Shown: positions 46,678 to 56,733 of the stretch, in pieces | Numbering within the stretch: the first letter of the stretch is position 1 | How the letters are laid out: each line of letters starts with the position of its first letter | DNA from: Moraxella canis | GTDB lineage: Bacteria > Pseudomonadota > Gammaproteobacteria > Pseudomonadales > Moraxellaceae | Direction of reading: 5' to 3' | Length of the DNA: 64,000 nucleotides | NCBI RefSeq assembly: GCF_002014965.1 | Contig: NZ_MUXT01000008.1 | Span: forward strand, 364,678-428,677 | Notes under the pieces: model-generated | Seen by the model: only the letters and a program-made list of their open reading frames with translations | Databases searched by the model: none | What the model was told of the DNA's origin: nothing | Position numbers and translations under genes: made by a program

Positions 46678-48033
46678 TTAAGTCAGTACGCGCTTGACTT
46701 CTGCGGCTAATTTTTCTGCTAAGGTTTGGCAGCTACTTTCGTCTTGGTGCTCAACCATCACACGGATGACAGGCTCGGTGCCTGACTTGCGGATCAGCAA
46801 GCGCCCTTGACCCAAAAGTGATTTTTCTGCTTCATCGAAGATGGCTTTGAGTTCTTCATTGGCATAAGGGTCGCTCATTTGAGATAGGCGCACATTGATC
46901 AGCTTTTGGGGAAATGGCGTGTACCCTTGGATCAATTCGCTGAGCGCCTTGCCTGTTTCTGCCATGCAGCTGAGCACCTGTAAGCCTGCCACAATCGCAT
47001 CCCCTGTACGGCTTTTATCCAAACATAAAATATGCCCCGATGGCTCACCGCCGATGGACCAGCCGCGCTCTTCTAAGTCTTGCATGACATAGCGATCGCC
47101 CACTTTGGCACGATGAAAATCTATCCCCTGATCAGCCAAAGCCAGCTCAAGCGCCACATTACTCATCAAAGTGCCAACCACGCCTGCAGGCTTAAGATGC
47201 TTGGCAAGTATATATAAGATCCCGTCCCCATCCACGATATTACCTTGCTCATCGGTCATGATAATGCGATCGCCATCGCCATCCAATGCAATGCCCACAT
47301 CTGCGCCATGCTCACGCACCGCCGCTTGAATGACTTCAGGATGCGTCGAGCCACAATGATCATTGATATTGACGCCATCAGGGGTATTATGAATGGCGAT
47401 GACTTGTGCGCCAAGCTCTTTGAGTACTCGAGGTGCTGCGCTGTAGCCTGCGCCATTAGCACAATCGACGACGATTTTTAGATGGGATAAATTAAAATGA
47501 TAAGGGAAACTGCCTTTACAGTATTCGATATATCTGCCTTTGGCATCGGCGACACGGTGATTTTTGCCGATGGCGTCTGATTTAATGCCTGCCAAGCGCG
47601 CCATGCGAGCATCCGTATCACCGACCAAGTTATCAAGTTCGGCATTGATGGCATTTTGCATATCGTCAGAGATTTTTTTGCCTTCATGACTGAAGAATTT
47701 CACACCATTATCTTGGTACGGATTATGCGACGCTGAGATCACCACGCCCATGTCGGCATGGAAGCTTTTGACCAAATGCGCAATCGCAGGCGTGGGCAAT
47801 GGTCCAAGCATATAAACATCAACGCCCGCCGCATTAAAGCCCGCCTGCAGTGCCGCTTCGATGACATAGCCTGACAGACGCGTATCCTTGCCGATCAATA
47901 CGCTTGGGCGCTTATTTGGTGATTTTTCAACCAAAACTCGCCCCGCACCAAAACCCAAGCGCAGCAAAAAATCCGGGGTAATTGGAAAAACTCCAAACTC
48001 CCCTCGAATACCATCTGTACCAAAATAGCTCAT
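46678..48033 (-). CDS. glmM: Phosphoglucosamine mutase
   Basis: A 451-residue enzyme (445 in E. coli) that converts glucosamine-6-phosphate to glucosamine-1-phosphate for UDP-GlcNAc synthesis. The phosphoserine loop is [16 protein letters not shown], the metal loop DGDGDRIIM, the sugar loop GGEPSGHIL, and the phosphate loop [12 protein letters not shown]. It opens with [15 protein letters not shown] codons at 48036 and 48033 both follow AAGG. It is a single gene, divergent from the alpha/beta hydrolase gene. Confidence 0.96.
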   Translation of the reverse strand: MSYFGTDGIRGEFGVFPITPDFLLRLGFGAGRVLVEKSPNKRPSVLIGKDTRLSGYVIEAALQAGFNAAGVDVYMLGPLPTPAIAHLVKSFHADMGVVISASHNPYQDNGVKFFSHEGKKISDDMQNAINAELDNLVGDTDARMARLAGIKSDAIGKNHRVADAKGRYIEYCKGSFPYHFNLSHLKIVVDCANGAGYSAAPRVLKELGAQVIAIHNTPDGVNINDHCGSTHPEVIQAAVREHGADVGIALDGDGDRIIMTDEQGNIVDGDGILYILAKHLKPAGVVGTLMSNVALELALADQGIDFHRAKVGDRYVMQDLEERGWSIGGEPSGHILCLDKSRTGDAIVAGLQVLSCMAETGKALSELIQGYTPFPQKLINVRLSQMSDPYANEELKAIFDEAEKSLLGQGRLLIRKSGTEPVIRVMVEHQDESSCQTLAEKLAAEVKRVLT

Positions 48034-48299
48034 CATCAATCCTTATCACAATGTATTATAGCGCCGATGCCGCTTACCTAACGCAGTCTTGACGCCCCTT
48101 GTCTTTATGATGACTATAGCCATCATCCATAAAATTATAGCACATTCAAAAAGAAAATGAATGATGACAACTGGGTGAATTTGTCGTCTATTTGACAAAT
48201 AAGATCACAAAACAAGCGCTAGCAAATTGACCCAAAGTCATGTATGCTTTATAAATTGAATATTGAGTCATTTTTTGATAACTGTTTTAGGATAATGAT

Positions 48300-49190
48300 A
48301 TGACAATCGCCAATATTAATCAGCTAGATCAATTGCCCAAATCTATAAAAACTGGCAAACCTGTCCTACATTTTGTGCATGCCAACGGTGTCCCTACGCC
48401 GACTTATCAGCCGATGCTTGATAAACTTGCCGAACACTTTACCATCGTGTCAATCGATAAACTAGGCACACATCCCAGCTATCCAGTCGATAATCACTGG
48501 CAAAGCCTGACGCGCCAAGTGGGTGATAGCATCGATGATGCCTGCCGCGAGCATGGCGTGCCGACATTGGTGGCGGTTGGGCACTCGGTGGGTGCGATGA
48601 CGACCATGCAGACATTACTTGCCAATCCCAAGCCGATCAGTCAAGCGATTTTATTAGATCCATCTTTGATCACCACGCGTAATGCGCTGTCTTATCATCT
48701 TGCCAAATTGATTGATCGGCAAATTGGGCGCATCCCCAAATTTCGCCATCGGCTGATTGATAGATTATCGCCTGCCCATAAATCTAAACGCCGTAAAGAT
48801 ACCTATGACAGCCGAGAAGATGCGTATCAATCTTTACGACAAAAAGCACTGTTTGCCCCTTTTGATGAGCGCAGTTTTAATAATTACATTCAATACGGCT
48901 TTGAGCCGACCGCTGATGGTAAATACACGCTAAGCATTCCAAAGTCTGTGGAAGTGTCGATTTTTCGTACCATTCCTTCATTGTATTGGCTAAAATCGAT
49001 CTCGGCGACCAAGCCGATGACTTTGATTGCAGGTCAAGACAGCCATTTCACCAAAATCGGCTCATACCAAGATGCTTATAAAAAGTTTGACATTCCTGTG
49101 TGCTATGTCGCAGGTTCGCACATGTTTCCACTTGAGCATCCCGAGCAAACTGCCGAAGATATCCTAAACACCATCATCGATCAGCTGTAA
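48300..49190 (+). CDS. Alpha/beta hydrolase family protein
   Basis: A 296-residue soluble hydrolase. The nucleophile elbow is VAVGHSVGAMTTMQ (Ser in GHSVG), the oxyanion region is HFVHANGVPTPTYQPML, and the C-terminal His is in GSHMFPLEHPEQ. The middle part (about 150-210) is a basic, lid-like insert with KSKRRKDTYDSRED. There is no signal peptide. The protein cannot be assigned a substrate. It starts 263 bases after divergent glmM and is followed after 3 bases by a CPBP membrane protease gene, so the two are probably co-transcribed. Confidence 0.88.
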   Translation: MTIANINQLDQLPKSIKTGKPVLHFVHANGVPTPTYQPMLDKLAEHFTIVSIDKLGTHPSYPVDNHWQSLTRQVGDSIDDACREHGVPTLVAVGHSVGAMTTMQTLLANPKPISQAILLDPSLITTRNALSYHLAKLIDRQIGRIPKFRHRLIDRLSPAHKSKRRKDTYDSREDAYQSLRQKALFAPFDERSFNNYIQYGFEPTADGKYTLSIPKSVEVSIFRTIPSLYWLKSISATKPMTLIAGQDSHFTKIGSYQDAYKKFDIPVCYVAGSHMFPLEHPEQTAEDILNTIIDQL

Positions 49191-49193
49191 ATC

Positions 49194-49961
49194 ATGCCCA
49201 ACTCTCAGCCGCTGCCAAGATATACGCCAATCACAGCCATCTTTTTGATCGTTGCTGTGGTTGGCAGTATTTTTGTTTTTCAAAATGGGTGGTATTTTTT
49301 ACTCAAAATGATTGCCGATTCGTCGGTGGCGTCTTTTACCGCTGACAATACCTTGACCATCATGTCACTGGTGCTGACAGCGGTGTCGTTGGCATGGCTG
49401 ATTTTGATTTGGCAATACTTGCGCATCAGGCAATTGACCAATGACCAAACTCAAGCTGTCAAATTTTGGCGGCATTATTTTGGCTTTGAGCCGATGCGTC
49501 TCAGGTCATTTTTGGGGGCGCTTGCAGTACTCTTGGCAAGCATCGCGTTATCAAGCTGGGTGGTTGCACAGCTGAGCGATTGGCTCAAGCCTGCTCCATC
49601 AATGGACGCAGCACAGCTGGTGGATCAAAGCACGCCGATGTGGCTATTTGCGCTGCTTGTGCTCATCTGCGCACCTGTCTATGAAGAGCTCATTTGCCGC
49701 GGTCTATTTTGGCGCTTGGGCGAAGATATGTTTAGCCCCTTTTTCACGCATCCGCAATCCATTCAAATCGCCATCAGTCTGTTATCCAGTGGCATTTTTG
49801 CGATATTACATTTTCAATATAACTATATCGATCTGATCATGATGGTGGCAATTTCGCTGGCGTTATGCTACGCACGCATCCGCACTCAGTCAGTTTTTGC
49901 CCCCATGTTACTGCACAGCGTCAATAACAGCTTGGTGCTGCTGTTGATGATTTTTACTTAG
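49194..49961 (+). CDS. CPBP-family intramembrane glutamic endopeptidase
   Basis: A 255-residue inner-membrane protein with about six to seven helices. The catalytic motifs are YEELICRGLFWRLGED (EExxxR), FAILHFQYNYID (the His motif) and LLHSVNNSLVLLLM. The family includes CAAX-processing-like and self-immunity proteases (Abi). It starts 3 bases after the alpha/beta hydrolase gene. The substrate is unknown; an immunity role is not supported by neighbouring bacteriocin genes. Confidence 0.88.
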   Translation: MPNSQPLPRYTPITAIFLIVAVVGSIFVFQNGWYFLLKMIADSSVASFTADNTLTIMSLVLTAVSLAWLILIWQYLRIRQLTNDQTQAVKFWRHYFGFEPMRLRSFLGALAVLLASIALSSWVVAQLSDWLKPAPSMDAAQLVDQSTPMWLFALLVLICAPVYEELICRGLFWRLGEDMFSPFFTHPQSIQIAISLLSSGIFAILHFQYNYIDLIMMVAISLALCYARIRTQSVFAPMLLHSVNNSLVLLLMIFT

Positions 49962-49992
49962 CGGATTTTTGATAGTGTCAGTTATAAACACA

Positions 49993-50958
49993 TTATTGAT
50001 CATTTTGGGACAAAACTCGCTCACCTGCCTGATAAATCTCATCAAGCGTGAGCGAAGATTTACCGCTTAAGTCCTGACGCCAGCGCCGCGCGCCGCTCAA
50101 TCCTTGAAATAATCCCAAATAATGACGCGTCACTGTCGCAAGATTTGCACCTTCATCAGCGCGCTGCTTGAGATATACCATAAGATTTTCAAAAACCTGA
50201 CGGCGACTTGGCGGCTGACTGCCCCACAGGTGATGACATTCTGCCATCAGATACGGATTATGATAAAACGCGCGCCCCACCATCACACCATCAACCTGCG
50301 TCAAATGCTCGCGAATGGCAGCCAAATGATCAATACCGCCATTAATCTCAATGGTCAGCTCAGGAAATTCTTGCTTGAGCCGATACACGTCCTCGTATCT
50401 CAGCGGTGGGATTTCACGGTTTTGTTTGGGAGAAAGTCCTTGTAGCCAAGCGATGCGCGCATGAGCAATAAAATGAGTGCAACCTGCTTCAGCCACGGTC
50501 TCTACAAAATCGCGCATAAACTCATAACTGTCAAAATGATCGATGCCGATACGATGTTTGGCAGTGACAGGCTTATCCGTGTGATTTTTCATGGCGCACA
50601 CCATGTCAGCTACTGTCTGCGGCTCTGCCATCAGGCAGGCGCCAATTTTATTATGCTGAACCCTATCCGAAGGGCAGCCGACATTGATATTATATTCATC
50701 ATAAGCGCCGATTTGCTCAGCGACAGCCACCGCTTTTGCCATCTCGTCAGGGTTTGAGCCGCCCAGCTGTAGGACAACAGGGTTTTCACTGCCGTGGCAT
50801 CTGAGCACATGAGCGGCATCGCCTTTCAAGATCGCGCTTGTACTGATCATTTCGGTGTACAGATATATATAAGGATTAAAAAGCCTGGCAAACGCTCTAA
50901 AATCCATCGTGGTGTAATCAATCATCGGCGCAAGGCTGATGCGTTTATTGGTCATCAT
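49993..50958 (-). CDS. dusA: tRNA-dihydrouridine(20/20a) synthase DusA
   Basis: A 321-residue FMN enzyme that reduces uridine to dihydrouridine in the D-loop of tRNA. It opens with RISLAPMIDYTTMDFRAFAR, and contains NINVGCPSDRVQHNKIGACL with the catalytic cysteine, TAKHRIGIDH, and DGVMVGRAFYHNPYLM, the DusA-type FMN phosphate motif. Length close to E. coli DusA. It lies 8 bases after tatD on the same strand, so the two are co-transcribed. Confidence 0.95.
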   Translation of the reverse strand: MMTNKRISLAPMIDYTTMDFRAFARLFNPYIYLYTEMISTSAILKGDAAHVLRCHGSENPVVLQLGGSNPDEMAKAVAVAEQIGAYDEYNINVGCPSDRVQHNKIGACLMAEPQTVADMVCAMKNHTDKPVTAKHRIGIDHFDSYEFMRDFVETVAEAGCTHFIAHARIAWLQGLSPKQNREIPPLRYEDVYRLKQEFPELTIEINGGIDHLAAIREHLTQVDGVMVGRAFYHNPYLMAECHHLWGSQPPSRRQVFENLMVYLKQRADEGANLATVTRHYLGLFQGLSGARRWRQDLSGKSSLTLDEIYQAGERVLSQNDQ

Positions 50959-50966
50959 AAGCTAAA

Positions 50967-51767
50967 TTACTGGATAATGGTTTTGTATTGATTGACCAAA
51001 TTCACAAAATTAGCGCTTGTGATTTGACCAATCTCTTCGGCAGGTTTTTGATAAACTTTGGATAAGGCTTCAGCCACATAAGGCACAAAAGTTGGCTCAT
51101 TATCTCGTCCACGCTTCGGTACAGGTGCCAAATATGGGCTGTCCGTCTCAATCAGGACCCTATCTAAAGGCAGCTTAGCGGCGACATCTCTGAGTGCTTG
51201 TGATTTATTAAAACTGACAATCCCAGACAACGAAATATACAGCCCCATGTCCAAGGCGCGCTTAGCAAAGGCATAATCTTCGGTAAAGCAGTGGATAATC
51301 CCATGCTCGCAGCGCTCAGCTGCTAGTACATCAAGTGTATCATCATAGGCACTGCGCGTGTGCACGATGATGGGTTTTTTGGCGATTTTACCGGCGTGGA
51401 TATGCGCAGCGAAACTGTGTTTTTGGGCAGATTGTTTATCGCTATCCCAATAATAATCAAGCCCCGTCTCGCCAAATGCCCAAACTTTTTCATTATCAAG
51501 CGACAGCAGCGCATCAGGAGTGATGCCGGCCAGCATACCTTCATCTTGACAAGGATGAATCCCCACACTCATGCCAATATCAGGCGTCATCTGAGCCGAT
51601 GAGCGATCCACCCAAGCGCGGATGTCATCGTATTCAGACAGCTGACACATGATCGCCATCGTACGACTGACCCCCGCATCATACATGGCTTTGAGCAGAT
51701 TGTCGGGCTCATGAGCATGTTTATCAAGCTTAAGATAAGTTAAGTGCGCGTGGCTGTCTGTGTACAT
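50967..51767 (-). CDS. TatD-family metal-dependent hydrolase/DNase
   Basis: A 266-residue TIM-barrel hydrolase. The metal ligands are in DSHAHLTYLKL (the N-terminal HxH), GETGLDYYWDSD (the acidic residue), IVHTRSAYDDTL and 'IIHCFTED', with the C-terminal ETDSPYLAPVPKRGRDNEP. It belongs to the TatD group, 3'-5' nucleases or metal hydrolases. It is first in a two-gene transcript with dusA. Confidence 0.94.
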   Translation of the reverse strand: MYTDSHAHLTYLKLDKHAHEPDNLLKAMYDAGVSRTMAIMCQLSEYDDIRAWVDRSSAQMTPDIGMSVGIHPCQDEGMLAGITPDALLSLDNEKVWAFGETGLDYYWDSDKQSAQKHSFAAHIHAGKIAKKPIIVHTRSAYDDTLDVLAAERCEHGIIHCFTEDYAFAKRALDMGLYISLSGIVSFNKSQALRDVAAKLPLDRVLIETDSPYLAPVPKRGRDNEPTFVPYVAEALSKVYQKPAEEIGQITSANFVNLVNQYKTIIQ

Positions 51768-52110
51768 GGATGTCTCTTAAATTTTAAATAACTTTTATAA
51801 TTTGGCAGATTAAAAAAAAGCAGTTAAATCACTATACGATTTGGATAATTACGATAATAGAGCGGCTATTATAGCACAATTATCAAGTACATCATTTTGA
51901 CAATATTAAATCGATAATTATTCGCGATGTTATCTGCAAAATCGTTTAAGAGGTATAAATAACTATTGCAATATAGTTGACAGCTAGCGAACGTTGATTT
52001 AAAATTTTTTTGAGTTTAAATCTATAAACCCCGTTAAGCTACTATATTAATAGATAGATTAATTTTTATTTTTTTAAACTAATTTATAAGGAAGTTAAAG
52101 AGGAACAGGT
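51768..52110. other. 343-base AT-rich intergenic region
   Basis: This stretch separates tatD from the M20 gene. It is clearly AT-richer than the flanking core genes. Apart from the promoter at 51977-52005, I see no gene, RNA or repeat in it. Confidence 0.55.
51977..52005 (+). promoter_or_regulatory. Putative promoter of the M20/MFS pair
   Basis: A perfect TTGACA (51977-51982) and TAAAAT (52000-52005) are 17 bases apart, and about 105 bases upstream of the M20 gene ATG at 52111. Confidence 0.65.
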
Positions 52111-53307
52111 ATGTCACTAACAAATCCCATTTTTACTAATCATGAACACTCTATATCTATTAAAAAAGATCATGATTTTTTTTGTAATATTCGCCACACC
52201 ATCCATAAAAATCCTGAGTTAGGATTTGAAGAAAAGCAAACATCAGATCTGATTGCTGATCTGCTAACCCAGTGGGGCTACGCTGTACATCGTGGTCTTG
52301 CCAAAACTGGTATTGTAGCCACGTTAAAAAATGGGGATAGTAATAAAGCAATTGGTTTACGTGCAGACATGGATGCACTCCCTATTCAAGAAAACACCAA
52401 TAAAACCTATCAAAGTCAAGTGGCAGGAAAATTCCATGGCTGCGGTCATGATGGACATAGTACCATTTTATTAGCCTGCGCCAAACAACTTGCTAAAACC
52501 AAAAATTTTAATGGCACAGTTCATCTAATTTTTCAACCTGCTGAAGAGTTCTTGTATGGCGGAAAAGTCATGTTAGAGGACGGATTGTTTGATAGATTCC
52601 CCTGCGATGTAATTTTTTCAATGCATAATATGCCACGTTTAAAAACAGGTGAATTTTATTTTAAGCCAGGACCGATGATGGCATCTTCTGATACTTTACA
52701 CATTCATATTAAAGGCACTGGTAGTCATGGTGCAGTGCCCGAGCATGGGATTGATGCAACAGTAATAGCATGCTATCTTGTCGTAGCCCTACAAAGCATC
52801 GTATCTCGCAATGTTGGTCCGCTTGAGCAAGCCGTAATCACCGTAGGACAGTTAAGTTCCGGTAATGCTCCAAATGTTGTCAACGATAGTGCGTTGTTAA
52901 AATTAAGCGTCCGTACTTTAGATACTAATGTTAGAAAAAGGGTGTTAGAGCGAATTGATGAAGTAACCAACTATCAAGCAAAAAGTTTTGGTGCCACCGC
53001 TCACATTGAGCATATTAATAATTGCCCGCCCCTGATAAATGGTAAAGATGCAACCGAATTTGCAATAAAAGTCGCACAGGGTCTGGTTGGAGCAGATAAA
53101 GTCCATACAGATATTTTACCTCTGATGGGTAGCGAAGATTTTGCTTTTATGCTAGAAGCAAATCTTAATGGAAGCTATTGCCTTATTGGCAACGGCGGAG
53201 GGCCAGATGCATACATGGTGCATAATCCTGCATACGATTTCAATGATGATATCATTGCTCCAGCAGGTGCTTATTTTTGTAATTTAGTAGAAAATTACTT
53301 GAAATAA
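52111..53307 (+). CDS. M20-family amidohydrolase (hippurate hydrolase-like)
   Basis: A 398-residue zinc peptidase/aminoacylase of the M20D type. Active-site motifs are RADMDALPIQENTNKTYQ, GCGHDGHSTILLACAKQLA, 'IFQPAEEFLYGGKVMLEDG', HNMPRLKTGEFYFKPGPMMA and 'LPLMGSEDFAFMLEANLNG'. Such enzymes cleave N-acyl amino acids (hippurate, indoleacetyl-amino acids) outside or inside the cell. No signal peptide. AAAGAGGAACAGGT precedes the ATG. It is AT-richer than its neighbours and is followed 17 bases later by an MFS transporter, so import and hydrolysis of one conjugate are inferred. Likely acquired. Confidence 0.93.
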   Translation: MSLTNPIFTNHEHSISIKKDHDFFCNIRHTIHKNPELGFEEKQTSDLIADLLTQWGYAVHRGLAKTGIVATLKNGDSNKAIGLRADMDALPIQENTNKTYQSQVAGKFHGCGHDGHSTILLACAKQLAKTKNFNGTVHLIFQPAEEFLYGGKVMLEDGLFDRFPCDVIFSMHNMPRLKTGEFYFKPGPMMASSDTLHIHIKGTGSHGAVPEHGIDATVIACYLVVALQSIVSRNVGPLEQAVITVGQLSSGNAPNVVNDSALLKLSVRTLDTNVRKRVLERIDEVTNYQAKSFGATAHIEHINNCPPLINGKDATEFAIKVAQGLVGADKVHTDILPLMGSEDFAFMLEANLNGSYCLIGNGGGPDAYMVHNPAYDFNDDIIAPAGAYFCNLVENYLK

Positions 53308-53324
53308 TTATAAAAAGGGATTTT

Positions 53325-54722
53325 ATGGCAACAAATACTTCAACATTTCATGGCAACGACAAGTTGTTGGCCGGCATGGTACTTGGCGTATTAACATTTT
53401 GGTTGTTTTATCAGTCAATGTTTAATGTTGTACCTTCTATCCAGCAAGATTTAAACATGAGTGACACTTCTCTCAATGCAGTGATCAGCTTAGGTTCCTT
53501 GTTTTCTGGCTGTTTTATTATTCTAATGGGAAGTTTGGCTGATCGTTTTGGTAGAATGCGTTTAACTTATATTGGTTTCGCATTAAACATCATGGCCTGT
53601 TTGGTGTTATATTTTAGTACAAACGTATTCAACTTTGGGATTGGACGAGTTTTGCAAGGTTTATCTTCTGCATGCATTATGCCAGCTACTTTATCCATTA
53701 TTAAAAATTATTACCAGGGCTCTGAAAGGCAGCGCGCGTTTAGTTTTTGGTCTATTGGTTCATTTGGTGGTTCTGGTTTATCTTCTTTTGTGGGTGGCGC
53801 TATTGCTACAAGCATGGGCTGGAAAAGTATATTTTTATTATCTATTCTAATTTCAGTGATAGGCGTGTTATTGATTAAAGGTACTCCGGAGAGTAAATCC
53901 AACGATGTCAATACTACGCGCTATGACTATGTAGGCTTGTTCAGTTGCGTATTGGGGCTATTGGCTTTAAACTTACTCATTACCAAAGGATTTAAATTAG
54001 GCTTAACACACAGCTTTAGTATATTGATGCTAATTACAACATTAATTATGGGTGTGATATTTTTCCGTACAGAAATGCGATTAAAACATCAAGCCTTTTT
54101 GGATTTTTCTTTATTTAAAAGTCGAGGCTATAGTGGCGCCTGTTTGTCAAACTTTTTCTTAAACTGCACGGCAGGTACAATCATTATTGTCAATACTTAT
54201 TTACAAAAAGGTCATGGACTTAGCTCATTTCAAGCAGGGGTAAAATCCTTAGGTTTCGTTACCATGGTCATTATCATGATTCGTGTTAGTGAAAAATTAC
54301 TTCAAAAATTGGGTTATAAAACACCAATGTGGCTTGGCACTTCAATGGCAGCACTCGGTGCTCTAGGGCTATCCATGACCTTTTTGTCTCACGAAACTTA
54401 TATGTGGTGGGTATTCGTTTCATTTGCAGTGCTTGGCTTTGGCCTAGGCTGTTATTCAACGCCTGCAGCTGATTGTGCAATGGTGAATGTGCCTCTAAAT
54501 AAAGCAGGTATTGCCGCCGGCGTCTTTAAGATGGCGAGCGCCCTTGGTGCATCTTTCGGCATCGCAACTGGTGCCACTATTTTTAGTATGTTTAGAGATG
54601 TTGATGTCCATTTAGCGGCACAATACGCCCTTTATACAATGTTTTTATTTGGATTTTTAGCAACTTTAGCCGTTCTAATAGTAATTCCAAGGGCTTCTAA
54701 GAGTGGATATTGCGCAGTTTAA
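53325..54722 (+). CDS. MFS transporter, probable drug/solute exporter or importer
   Basis: A 465-residue major facilitator protein with twelve to fourteen hydrophobic helices. The motif-A-like GSLADRFGRMRLTYIGFALN lies between helices 2 and 3, then RVLQGLSSACIMPATLSIIK, and AFSFWSIGSFGGSGLSSFVG, typical of the DHA2 (EmrB/QacA) subgroup. AAAAAGGGATTTT precedes the ATG. It forms a pair with the M20 amidohydrolase; transport of its substrate or product is inferred. Unlike most of the window it contains several GGCC sites and is AT-rich, consistent with recent transfer. A hairpin follows. Confidence 0.9.
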   Translation: MATNTSTFHGNDKLLAGMVLGVLTFWLFYQSMFNVVPSIQQDLNMSDTSLNAVISLGSLFSGCFIILMGSLADRFGRMRLTYIGFALNIMACLVLYFSTNVFNFGIGRVLQGLSSACIMPATLSIIKNYYQGSERQRAFSFWSIGSFGGSGLSSFVGGAIATSMGWKSIFLLSILISVIGVLLIKGTPESKSNDVNTTRYDYVGLFSCVLGLLALNLLITKGFKLGLTHSFSILMLITTLIMGVIFFRTEMRLKHQAFLDFSLFKSRGYSGACLSNFFLNCTAGTIIIVNTYLQKGHGLSSFQAGVKSLGFVTMVIIMIRVSEKLLQKLGYKTPMWLGTSMAALGALGLSMTFLSHETYMWWVFVSFAVLGFGLGCYSTPAADCAMVNVPLNKAGIAAGVFKMASALGASFGIATGATIFSMFRDVDVHLAAQYALYTMFLFGFLATLAVLIVIPRASKSGYCAV

Positions 54723-54726
54723 GCTT

Positions 54727-54870
54727 TTATTCACTCATAACAATACATAAAAAACAGGACATAATGATATGTCCTGTTGAATAGCGGGAAGGGCTGATAT
54801 CAATCTTGAATGGTCCATTGGTTTGATCTAAATGCCCAACCCCATGATTCTTAAGTAAATATAAAGCCAT
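54727..54870 (-). other. Short reading frame of unknown status (47 residues)
   Basis: A minus-strand frame MALYLLKNHGVGHLDQTNGP, continuing to IVMSE, lies between the MFS and mechanosensitive-channel genes. A perfect hairpin followed by a T-run on this strand overlaps its 3' half. No ribosome-binding site and no recognised domain. It may be a remnant of a lost gene or mobile element. Confidence 0.2.
54753..54778. terminator. Bidirectional-looking terminator hairpin
   Basis: The perfect 11-bp stem AACAGGACATA/TATGTCCTGTT has a 4-base loop. On the minus strand it is followed by six T; on the plus strand by mixed sequence. It ends the MFS transcript or a transcript running the other way. Confidence 0.65.
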
Positions 54871-54948
54871 CGTTACAGTCTAACCAATAGAGTATCACAT
54901 ATAATTAAGGTACTTATTCTTAAATAAATTATAATTCGATTTGTTCAT

Positions 54949-56595
54949 TTAAAAACCTGTCTTGTTCTTGTTGTTTTTGGTGATGGTGATGGCTTGCGAT
55001 GGCATGGCATGCTCAATGTGATAATCCTCCAAGAATTTTAGAACTTCCAAAATCAGCAAGGTTTGCTTGGCATAAAAATCCTGCGCACCATCAGCATCGA
55101 TATAAGCACGCATCTCAATCACATAGCAGTCTTGGCGCAGCTCTTTGATCCAAACTTGATTCCATTCATAATTCGTCAATCGATGCGCTGCCAAAAACGC
55201 TTGCAAATCAGTCACCGCACGCTCAATTTCCGCCAGGCTCGCTGTGCGCTTGATAAATAAATTATGCAAAAAATAAAACATATCCCTTGCGGTAAAGTTC
55301 TCAATTTGTAATGATGAAAACTCGCCATTTGGTACGGTAACCACGGTACGATTAAGCGTGCGAATACGCGTTGAGCGGATGCCAATGTCAATCACCGTGC
55401 CTTCATAGGTGCCAAATTTACAATAATCACCCACATGGACAGGACGGTCAGCGACCACGACGACCGAGCCTATGAGATTTTCGATGGTTTTTTGGGCGCC
55501 AAATGCAAGTGCCAAACCACCGACACCTAAGGCTGCGATCCCTGTGGTCAAATCAAATCCAAGATTTCCAAAAATCAAAATGATCGCCAAGATCACCATA
55601 AAGGCTTTGGCAACTTTTCTAAGTAGATTTAAAATCGAAACTTGTTCGGGACGCCCGCGCTTGAGTGAATTGGCTTCGGCACGGCGAAATACACTGTCAA
55701 GCAAGCGTAGCATCAGCCAAGCCGTTGCGCCCCAAGCCACAATATCCTTGATGCGACCAAATGAGCTGCGCAGTGTCAAAGGCACGCCCACGCGCACCAT
55801 CACCTCAGGCAAGATCATCGCCAAAAATACCAAAGACAGCGGCATGATCACACTAGGCGTAATCCGAAATCGCTTTTTACGGATGGTGGTGTACAGCCAC
55901 TTACTCACCCAATACAGCATCCACACCACCAAATTGATCGCCAAATATAGCCCGATCACCAAGATGCCAAGAGACACCAATTCAAGCCAATGCTTGGTTT
56001 GGCTATGCGTGCCTGGCTGTGATAATTTGAGCCGCTCTGATAGGGTTTGGGCGTGGATGGTCTTTTCGGGTAATGCCGCCAAAGTCTGCGATGACACTTG
56101 CCAAAACACCATGCCATCCTCGCTTACACGCCGATTGAGCAAAATATCGATGTTGTCGTTCATCAGCCGAAGCTCGCCAACTTTATCAATATCGCTTGGC
56201 AGATTATCAGACAGATCGCCCTCGCTGACGCCACTAATTTGCAGGTCTTGATACAGCTTACCCCCTGCATCCAGTGCGATCACCAAATGCTCAACAACTT
56301 CACGGTTGGGCGTTTTGGTGCTTGCTAAATATCGTCCGTCCAAATAGTTGGCGGCAAGCTCGTAGTCTTCTGACGCGATCGCGCGCAAAAGCCCTTGCAC
56401 CGTGCCGCGTGGCGTCTCACGCCCGAAGCTGTCAACGGAAATCTCAGCGGGTTTTTCTTGAGTGTTTGATAATAGCTTGGCGGTAGTGGCATGACTTGGC
56501 ATGACCGTCATGACCAATGACAGCATCACACCAATGATCATCAAGGATAATTTATCAACCATTTTATCAGCCATTGTCGCAGCGCCATTCACCAT
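54949..56595 (-). CDS. Mechanosensitive ion channel (MscS family) with periplasmic N-terminal domain
   Basis: A 548-residue inner-membrane protein. A signal peptide is visible (MVDKLSLMIIGVMLSLVMTV, ending PSHA), then a periplasmic domain of about 150 residues, then hydrophobic helices from about 205, with the MscS pore region 'LGFDLTTGIAALGVGGLALAF' followed by GAQKTIENLIGSVVVVADRP and the beta domain with VGDYCKFGTYEGTVIDIGIR. Such channels relieve turgor on osmotic downshock. The long N-terminal part places it in the MscM/YbiO-like group and not the short MscS. A single gene. The start could also be at 56574. Confidence 0.92.
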   Translation of the reverse strand: MVNGAATMADKMVDKLSLMIIGVMLSLVMTVMPSHATTAKLLSNTQEKPAEISVDSFGRETPRGTVQGLLRAIASEDYELAANYLDGRYLASTKTPNREVVEHLVIALDAGGKLYQDLQISGVSEGDLSDNLPSDIDKVGELRLMNDNIDILLNRRVSEDGMVFWQVSSQTLAALPEKTIHAQTLSERLKLSQPGTHSQTKHWLELVSLGILVIGLYLAINLVVWMLYWVSKWLYTTIRKKRFRITPSVIMPLSLVFLAMILPEVMVRVGVPLTLRSSFGRIKDIVAWGATAWLMLRLLDSVFRRAEANSLKRGRPEQVSILNLLRKVAKAFMVILAIILIFGNLGFDLTTGIAALGVGGLALAFGAQKTIENLIGSVVVVADRPVHVGDYCKFGTYEGTVIDIGIRSTRIRTLNRTVVTVPNGEFSSLQIENFTARDMFYFLHNLFIKRTASLAEIERAVTDLQAFLAAHRLTNYEWNQVWIKELRQDCYVIEMRAYIDADGAQDFYAKQTLLILEVLKFLEDYHIEHAMPSQAITITKNNKNKTGF

Positions 56596-56733
56596 TGTGG
56601 AGTCTTATCAAATATGATTTAGAGGGTATTATAATCTGAAGGATGATTAGAAAAAAGTATGGTTTGGGTAACTGCCTTACCCAAACCATGATTAAATGAA
56701 TGTTATAATTTAATTAAAATTTTAATTTGATGC

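Noticed and set aside
49194..49961. CPBP protease as a bacteriocin-immunity protein
   Set aside because: No bacteriocin or peptide-export gene is near; only the general family can be supported.
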